From: Artemisia argyi | Taxonomy: Eukaryota; Streptophyta; Magnoliopsida; Asterales; Asteraceae | Reading direction: 5' to 3' | Length of the DNA: 64,000 nucleotides | Assembly (NCBI GenBank): GCA_030686995.1 | Contig: CM060695.1 | Coordinates: forward strand, 101,832,871 to 101,896,870 | Shown here: in pieces, positions 57,337 to 64,000 of the stretch | How the letters are laid out: each line of letters begins with the position of its first letter | Numbering within the stretch: the first letter of the stretch is position 1 | Notes under the pieces: generated by a model | Told to the model about the DNA's origin: nothing | The model's database searches: none | The model's input: the letters and a program-made list of their open reading frames with translations, nothing else | Made by a program: the position numbers and the translations under genes

Positions 57337-58857
57337 CGTATAAAAACGAAATGGTGAGCCCTTTCCAAAGGGGTGTCGAGGTGTGTACATATATATAGTT
57401 ACTAGTGTAACGAGTGTTTATATAATTAGATAACTTTAAAGTAATGTGCCTCCTGTGAAATAAATGTGATATGCATGAATTTAGTAGAGTAGGAAATGAA
57501 ATAGGAAGCGATGACTTACAACACCAAAAGATGGTGGGGAGTCCAAGTGATGTGAGACAAAAAACAAATGTGATACTCTCTTCGTGTAGTGACCCTCGTT
57601 CCAATCCTTAGTTACCCAAATAACTCTTAACCCAAAATCTTACTCGTGTGCCTAAACCTTCTCGTTAATAACCAAAAGAGATAGAAGAGTTTTGTGAATT
57701 TGAGATCTTGTGAAACTTGTAAGTGTGAGGAAATGTGCATTAAATGTGATTATTTATAGGGGAATGAGGTGGTTAGCAATGTTCTCATGTGACTTGTGTC
57801 TTTGGTAGTGTCATTCGAACAAGACAGGTATGTCTCAAGTCCTTGTGATATATCAAGTCGATTGTATGTATACATGGAGGCTATGATGGTTTTCTTGAAT
57901 TGTTTAGTACGAGGTCTAGGGAAAGATGAGGGAGCATGTGAGTGTACTAAGTGATTAGTTTAATTAGAAAAGTGTTTGTGTTGGTGGTTAATGAAACACT
58001 ATATCCACTGGTTAAAGGCTTTAGCAAAAGATTGTGTAGATAATATTAGTTTAATGGTAGTAAGGAACCATGGTGGTTTTTGTTGGTGGTTAATGAAACA
58101 TAAGAACCTTTGGGTAATAGGAACTTAGGGTGTAACGTTATGAACCATGGGTTCATCTAGATCAATAGGTTTACATAGGGCGGCTTGGTGTCTTGTTTTG
58201 GTTGATCTCACACGCAAAAGAAACAAGGTGGCTTTGTGTCGAGTTGTGGGGGAACCAAAGAGAGAAAAGAAAAATACAAGAGGTTTGGTGTGGTTTTGTG
58301 GTGTTTCGCTTGTGGTGTCGGGTAGGAACAGAAAAGATCAAAGTGCAATATTTACTTTGTACACATGCTGAGCTCGTTGAGTGATTTGTATCGCAAAGCA
58401 AATCAAAAACAGCCATTGGGCTTGTGAAAATCTCGGCCCAAAAGAAACAAAGAAACAAAATGGTTGGTGGGCTTGTGGTTTGTGTTTTGGCCCAGCAGCT
58501 AGGCAAAAGAAAGAAAAATAAATCTTGGGCTTAGGGTGGTACATGGCCCAAAGCAAAATAATATAGTGTCGGTGACCAGTGCTCTCGTAACTTTAGTTTC
58601 GGTATCGGTGTCGGTGTCGGTGTCGATTCGTGTAGTCCATATAAACATAAACGGTGTCGATTCGTGTAGTCCATATAAACATAAACGGTGTCGGTGTCGT
58701 TCCTCGGGTGTCAAACAAACGGTGACCAAAGTAATCGGGTGTCAAACAAATGGTGTCTCACATAAAAATTTCAAATTAGCCCGCAAAAATGGCTTAGGTC
58801 AGAATAGTTTCGAAAATTAGCATTAATAAATGACTTGGGATTTTACGGAGTATTACA

Positions 58858-60064
58858 ACAACTTCCAAGCCTCTATGTCTTCACAACTTCAATACTTCTA
58901 TGTCACTACTTGAGGGCTTTAATCTATGATCCGCTACAAAGCTTCTTCTTCTTTAAGAGTTTCTACATCTTCACTACTCTAAGGCTTCAACGTCTTCACT
59001 ACTCTATGGCTTCAACGTCTTTGCTACTTCAAGGTTTCTACACAACTATATGGCTTCTATATCTTTACTACTCACGACCGCTTCAAAGTATAATATCTTC
59101 TTATACTTCCTACAACTATACCTAACCACCCCTAGTTCATCACTTCTTGTACCACTTCACACCTTCAACAAGTCTAAATCTAACTAACAAATATGCACAC
59201 CTTATACACCAAAGAATGAATGATTTACAAGATGAAATAAACAAACTTAGATAGCACCCCTACTTCTTCACTTCTTGTACCACTTCACACCTTCAACAAG
59301 TCTAAATCTAACTAACTAATATGTACACCTTATACACCAAAGAATTAATGATTTACAAGATGAAATAAACAAACTTAGATAGCAAGATGATACTAAGTTA
59401 TAATACTTCTAGTCTTGAATGATAGAAGTATTTTTCTCTTTACACTTGAATGTTGAGGCTAGAATCACTTTGAAACAAAGATTAATGTATATATATGATC
59501 AAAGAATTATACAGGATAGAAATGGGGGTTTAGATCAGAATGTTTAGAGTGCAAAAAGGTGAGAAAAATTAGTGGAATGAACCAGTATTTAAAGGCAGAG
59601 TTGGGGGGAATCAGGAGCGTGCCGGTCCCCTTAATTAGGGGTTGGTCCCCTTAATTATTAAGGGGGCGCCTAGTTAATTAAGGGGGTCACCCCTCCAGAA
59701 CGTTGCCCAGCTTTGTCCTTTTCTGAGGAAAATTTTTCTGTATTAGATTTGCCATTTTTGGTTGAAAATTTGAATTCATATATTTATAATGAATTAAGCA
59801 TATTCTTTTAATTCCAAAAATGTTTTATAAAAGATATAAAATGTTTTGTGACATTTTATAAAAATCTAGTGATTAATAAAAATGTTCCTTTGATGATATA
59901 ATGTATTAGACACTTTGTTTATTCCTACCTTAAGTGATTAGATGGTGAAAGTGAGTATTTACTACTAAATACTTGTTTAAGTCATGATATTTGGTTTGAT
60001 GAGTTTTCGTTTTGTGATTATCAAAACATAGAGATATCGAAAGATATGAATAATGTTTTTAGGC
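58858..60064 (-). other. LTR-like sequence, unassigned
   Basis: No coding frame is supported. A 128-bp unit is tandemly duplicated (59127-59254 and 59255-59382). On the minus strand a TATA-like TTTAAATACT (about 59586-59595) is preceded by an array of GGTCCCC/TTAATTAAGGGG dyads (59622-59695), the layout of an LTR promoter. It could be the 3' LTR of the Athila-type element whose ORF1 follows, but ends and TSD were not found. Confidence 0.5.
59127..59382. repeat. 128-bp tandem duplication
   Basis: Two copies beginning CACCCCTA(G/C)TTC(A/T)TCAC, with only a few differences. Confidence 0.92.
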
Positions 60065-60603
60065 ATTTATTTATATCAACAAGATGAGGTTCGTGATTTT
60101 TGAATGGCAGTTTTAATTTCATTTAGAGTGGGGGGAATAGTGGCATATTTCCCACGTCTGGGCGTGCTGCTGGCAAGAGCATAAAGGCTTCATTCGTCAG
60201 TGAACGAGCATTGCCCCGTGGTAGGAATACCAAGGATGTGACCAAAATCAGGAAGTGAATAAGAAAATAATTTTTCTTGAATAACAAACTCAACGTAGAG
60301 TTCATTTATGGACACAGCTCACAACCTTAACTGACTGTAGAATTCTAGGATGAAGCGAGGGATAACTAACTCATTAATTTTGTACAGACATTCTAGTTTG
60401 GCAGAACTTAACATGGCTTCAAGGTAGTTAAAGTCCTCAAAGTCTGGGTAAACAACCCGACCTTCATGGATACAACAGTTTTCAAGTCGTTGGAGTTTAT
60501 GGGAAAGAGGTAAAGGGTACTCAGTGAAAATGATGGGAATGTAGTTGTGTGTCTTTGTGTGATCAACCCAGTTTGGTTTAGGCATGTTTTTCCTAAAAAA
60601 CAT
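60065..60603 (-). pseudogene. Athila ORF1 relic
   Basis: On the minus strand ATG 60603 opens MPKPNWVDHTKTHNYIPI (after MFFRKN), LPLSHKLQRLENCCIHEGRV, DFNYLEAMLSSAKLECLY and VIPRFILEFYSQLRL. After a frameshift near 60310 it continues as ELYVEFVIQEKLFSYSLPD, FGHILGIPTTGQCSFTDE, a stop, then SLYALASSTPRRGKYATIPP and LNEIKTAIQKS. The PRFILEFYSQ and FGHILGIPTTG-type motifs are those of the Arabidopsis-retrotransposon ORF1 (ATHILA) family found in Athila/Tat-type elements. It encodes a Gag-adjacent protein of unclear function and is broken here. Confidence 0.75.
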
Positions 60604-62200
60604 TTAAACAAAGTGAACATTAAGTTGGCTAGCCTATAGTTTTAATATTTATCCCAAACACCCCTTTATACCATAATTCATTTTAATTTCGAAATTCCTG
60701 ATTCATTTTGTTGCATGGTTATGAAAACTTTTCTGACATGTATTAACAATGCATAATTACGTTATTGTTACGTGATTAAACAATATTAACAGCCATAAAT
60801 TCAAATTAGGGATAATCTCATTTTTTACCCATTTTCAAAACGCACGAATTAGATTAATTAACTTGTTAATTTACGTGTTGTTAGTGACACATTATTAAGA
60901 TTTACCTTCAATTATTATTAATTTTGCAAAAAGACGAGAATCCCCAATTTTAATGTTGTGTTAATATGAACCCTAGAAATTTAATTACGAATTAATTAGA
61001 TGAAATTGAGAAAATTGACTTAAAATGGAGTGATTAGTGAGTATAGGTGGTTGATGATCTTAACTTTGAAAACCTTGAATTAATTTGATTTTGGGTTAGT
61101 GAGGATTTGGGTGTTGGGTCGAGTTTTTTGTCACTTTCTGGACAAAAGGGAGTGTTTGGTTTATTATTTTTTTTTGAACATTATGCAGTAAGAAAACAGG
61201 GTTATTGCCTAAAATGATGGACGGTCCCTTATCGATATGGGACCGCCGAGAGCTAAGGGACCGTCGGCAGAGGGTTGGGTAGTTTTGACGACTTTTGGTG
61301 TTTTGGTCTTTTATGAAAAGTCTTTGTTTTTAAATCGTTTTAAAACATAACTCTTTGTATTTTAAGACAACAAATAGACTCAATACGCACGAGTAGGCTA
61401 AGGAATGGGTATGGAGTAGAATCGAGACAGAAGAGAAGGAAAAGACTGGATACGCTTGAATAAAGAGTGGAGTTTGAATCGAAACAGAAGAAAAGAGAGG
61501 AAGTCGTTAAATAAGGTTCAAGGACGATACTTGCATCGAGGAAAGCTAGAAGTCAATCATTTCATACTTAATAAAAGTCATAGACGAGAACTAGACGAAA
61601 GATAAAGAGTGAAGCGAATGTGCATCGTCTATAGTGATTGATCGACGGAATTTTGATATTAATAATGGTTGTGGTAAGACCATTATTTTTCCAAATAGTT
61701 TGCTTGAATCCAATGCAGGATAAGCGTTTAGATAAATCGTCTAAATAACACGAAGCATCTAGCACGTATTGGCATACAAAAATCATCTAGCATGCAAGAG
61801 AGTAACAACTAATCACATAATCACACAATCATATAGCAAATACTCAAATAGCAAGCATAATAGTCAAGGTTGTAAGAAAACTTACCTTGGCCTCTAGGTA
61901 TCCTTAATAACACATAACCAAAACATGTATTTTTTGTAATGCAAGATTAGGTAATACTCACTTGGCAATTCGACCTTATGATTAGTTATGCACTTGGCTT
62001 GGTGAATCAACCATTTGATTAGCTTTATACTTAAGGCGCGTATTGTCTTCTTCGCTAGCTATCCACATTACACATTTTAACCACACATTGTCAGCTTTAT
62101 TATCATTACTTCAAAACAAGTAGATTGGTACACCAACTAGGTTGCTTAAGAAATCCTTGTCGGCAACATTACCTACAATAAAGACATTCAAACTAGTAGT
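60604..62200. other. Repeat-derived sequence without recognisable gene
   Basis: Possible leader and LTR of the Athila-type element. At 61219-61275 an array ACGGTCCCTTA...ATGGGACCG...TAAGGGACCGTC occurs that closely resembles the one in the C3 LTR (63692-63760). No frame with protein similarity was found on either strand. Confidence 0.45.
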
Positions 62201-62209
62201 ACATGATTC

Positions 62210-62587
62210 TACTTAAACTAAGTGTTTTTATAATAACACATTTTCATCATCTTTAGCTTGAACATTTCCTTGATGCAAGTTTAAACCATTTTACCAAATG
62301 TCATTTGCCACTTGACATACAATTGTTTTATCAAAATCAATTTTCGGCAAAAATTCATAAGCCAATATCTTTGCTTCAATGTTTTGCAAAAGTTTCTTAT
62401 GAAGTTTTGATTCTCTAAACTTTCTATCAAAAAAAATCACCAATTGAAATGATATGTCAAAGATTATGATCTATTGATTTCACATAACTTTCAAATTCAT
62501 TTTTCCAAATGACAAAATTTTCATTTTAAAAAAATGGTGACTCATTCAAAGAATGCCCTTCTAGATATCTTTTTGATTCCACAGATC
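62210..62587 (-). pseudogene. C3 copia gag relic (UBN2-type)
   Basis: Just inside the C3 5' LTR the minus strand reads, with frameshifts and stops, ESPFFKNENFVIWKNEFESY, VKSIDHNLWHIIS, KLHKKLLQNIEAKILAYEFL, FDKTIVCQVANDIW and LNLHQGNVQAKDDEN. These correspond block by block to the C1 gag (RPPLFETDFFIYWK, VKSKDIDLWHII, RKLAKNDEAKMVIYNALP). The leader TTTAAAACTTGAATCGATC is shared exactly with C1 (9035-9055). The start ATG is changed. Confidence 0.78.
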
Positions 62588-62635
62588 GATTCAAGTTTTA
62601 AAGTACAGTATACTATAAAGATCTTGATAAACGAA

Positions 62636-62649
62636 GCTCTGATACCAAT
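62636..62649 (-). promoter_or_regulatory. C3 primer-binding site
   Basis: Minus-strand ATTGGTATCAGAGC, an exact initiator tRNA-Met-type PBS next to the LTR end. Confidence 0.88.
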
Positions 62650-63084
62650 TGTAGAAACTACAATGGGGGGTTGAATAGTTTCATCGTTTCTTTTTAGTTG
62701 TCAAAATGTTTTGCCGTTTTTAGGTCCGGTTAATATTCTTTTGCAAACTTGTCAGTTCTACTGGTTATGTGATATCAAATTAATTACTAACATACACAAA
62801 TAAAACAAGTAAAGTAAAGAGTATGGGAAGAGCACAACAAAGAGACGCAGCGATTTTTAGTGGTTCGGCACGAAGCTCACTCTCCATCCTACTCCACTCC
62901 CCGAGTATCACACTCGAGAGTTATCAATCATTATATCAACATACTCCTTCAAATGGAGCAATCCGTACACATGCTTACACAAGGCTTAACGACACTAAGC
63001 ATAATGTCGAGTTCTAATTGTAGCTAGAACCAATCTACTCTAAGGCCCACGTGCCCATACGAACAAGCACTCTTGTCCAACTTG

Positions 63085-63285
63085 AATCTTCACCCGATCC
63101 AAGCCTTCACATAATTGACACACTTGGTTCTTCACCTAAACCAAGCCTTCACACAATTGACACACTTGGTTCTTCACCCGAACCAAGCCTTCATACACTT
63201 GACTTACTTAGTTCTTCACCGGAACCAAGACTTCACACAAGACTCACTTGGATCATCACCCGATCCAAGTCTTTATACAATGACT
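63085..63285. repeat. 42-bp tandem repeat, about 4-5 copies, in the C3 LTR
   Basis: AAGCCTTCAC-type anchors at 63101, 63143, 63185, 63227 and 63267. The unit carries CTTGG(T/A)TC(T/A)TCACCCGA-type inverted halves (CTTGGNTC...GANCCAAG). It translates to a 14-residue repeat on the plus strand, but this lies antisense in an LTR and is not supported as a gene. Confidence 0.85.
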
Positions 63286-63664
63286 CGACTAAGTCCTAAC
63301 CTACACACTAGGACATCACTCTCATCACATCAAATACATGAACTAATCTAGTTACAAGACTTTTTGGATCTACATCACCATCCAAGTTAACACAAATATC
63401 CCTATCCTTGACTCACACACAAGTCGGAAAACAATGAAATTATTTACAAAACCAATCACCGTAACACTTGTTACATTTGTGTGTGGACACCTATAACATC
63501 TTGAGTCTTCATCTATTTCGAGAGTTCTTCTCTTGCACTTGACAGAAGATGAAATCACTTATAAACATATACTGACATGTTATAGTGATCAAAGACTAAA
63601 GAGAAAATAAAATAGAAAGTTTTGTGTGTAAAAAGCCTTGTTTTCTGAAGTGTAACAGTTCCGG

Positions 63665-63672
63665 ATTTATAG
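63665..63672 (-). promoter_or_regulatory. TATA box of C3 5' LTR
   Basis: Minus-strand CTATAAAT, preceded in transcription direction by the GGTCCC dyad array. Confidence 0.65.
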
Positions 63673-64000
63673 ACGACAGGAGTGAGACAGACGGTCCCAT
63701 AAATAGGTGACGGTCCTTTATCACTAAGGGACCGCCGACCACTTTAAGGGACCGTCCCAACAAAACGCTCCCATTTCTGTCCCTACGTTGTGAAAACTTA
63801 TCTGGTGAAAACGATCAGCTGTTTTGGGGAGGGGGGGGGGGGGGAGGGAATAGCTGTTATAAGTTTGAATTTGAATATATTTTCTTAATAAAACAATTCT
63901 TTAAAAACACAAAAAAGTACTTTTGTGAAAATGTTTTGTCTAACTTAAAAATGTAAGTTTGTAAGAAAATAAACTTGTTTGATCACAAAACTAATGACGG

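Larger units (their letters stand above)
53842..58857 (-). repeat. G2 5' LTR (5,016 bp including nested insertions)
   Basis: Plus-strand ends are TGTAACACCCCG (53842) and CGGAGTATTACA (58857). The last 1.4 kb aligns with the surviving part of the 3' LTR. Minus-strand TATA CCTATAAATAA near 57755-57765. The unusual length is partly explained by a Helitron end at 54738, a SINE-like sequence at 54870-55060 and two (TA)n tracts. GGTGTCGGTGTC hexamers and a duplicated GATTCGTGTAGTCCATATAA block lie at 58600-58700. Confidence 0.85.
62650..64000 (-). repeat. C3 copia 5' LTR (runs off window)
   Basis: The plus strand starts TGTAGAAACTACAATGG at 62650. The sequence is homologous to the C1 LTR in reverse complement up to the window end, so at least 1,351 bp belong to it. 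TATA box on the minus strand (TCTATAAATCC) near 63665-63672. Dyad GGTCCCTTA array at 63692-63760, a 42-bp tandem repeat at 63085-63285 and a poly(G) run near 63828-63844. Confidence 0.85.

Noticed and set aside
63051..63299. Open frame with a 14-residue repeat peptide
   Set aside because: It is antisense within the C3 LTR and arises from the 42-bp tandem repeat; no start context or homology supports it.

Overview
This window looks like repeat-dense, gene-poor nuclear DNA from a flowering plant. The protein relics (Ty3/gypsy chromovirus pol, Tat/Athila-type gag and ORF1, long-spacer Ty1/copia gag) most resemble families I associate with Asteraceae; that taxonomic placement is inference. I found no intact host gene, rRNA, tRNA or CRISPR. 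Almost all of the sequence can be assigned to LTR retrotransposons nested in one another. Three of them have boundaries confirmed by identical 5-bp target-site duplications (TSDs).

Layout, left to right. 1-640: minus-strand Tat/Athila integrase relic running off the window. 641-7014: G0, a plus-strand element with a truncated 5' LTR, an initiator-Met-type PBS, an ORF0-like relic, three minisatellites and a complete 3' LTR, but no pol. 7015-7647: plus-strand Tat-type LTR fragment. 7648-17730: C1, a plus-strand copia (5' LTR, PBS, broken gag) whose gag is split by F1 (9496-17232, minus strand, TSD ATTTA), a gag/protease-only Tat-type element with two 1,413-bp LTRs and a tRNA-Asp PBS. 17731-18176: unclassified LTR-like segment. 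18177-35251: G1, an eroded minus-strand chromovirus, split by C2 (22148-30152, plus strand, TSD TAAAG), a young non-autonomous copia encoding only the long spacer part of a Gag-Pol-type protein. 35252-58857: G2, a minus-strand Tekay-like chromovirus with a recognisable ORF0, gag, RT, RNase H, integrase and chromodomain. G2 is split by G3 (38650-48980, plus strand, TSD ATTAC), a chromovirus with LTRs near 3.4 kb that lost gag, protease and RT and carries the 5' end of a host LRR receptor kinase gene. The G2 5' LTR also holds a Helitron 3' terminus and a SINE-like sequence. 58858-62200: LTR-like sequence and an Athila ORF1 relic. 62200-64000: C3, a minus-strand copia gag relic, PBS and 5' LTR running off the window.

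Relative ages follow from the nesting: F1 is younger than C1, C2 younger than G1, G3 younger than G2, and G1 younger than G2 because G1's LTR end abuts the interior of a G2 LTR. C2, F1 and G3 have similar LTR pairs and are the most recent arrivals.

Most worth following up: (1) a short hairpin with a GGA or GAA loop just before the 3' LTR of all four chromovirus-type elements, whose stem bases differ between elements while pairing is kept; (2) the captured promoter-plus-signal-peptide piece of an LRR receptor kinase in G3; (3) a proline/acid-rich extra ORF between PBS and gag in all four chromovirus-type elements; (4) dyad-symmetric motif arrays directly upstream of TATA boxes in unrelated LTR families; (5) repeated polypurine-tract-like motifs in the 3' parts of two unrelated non-autonomous elements.
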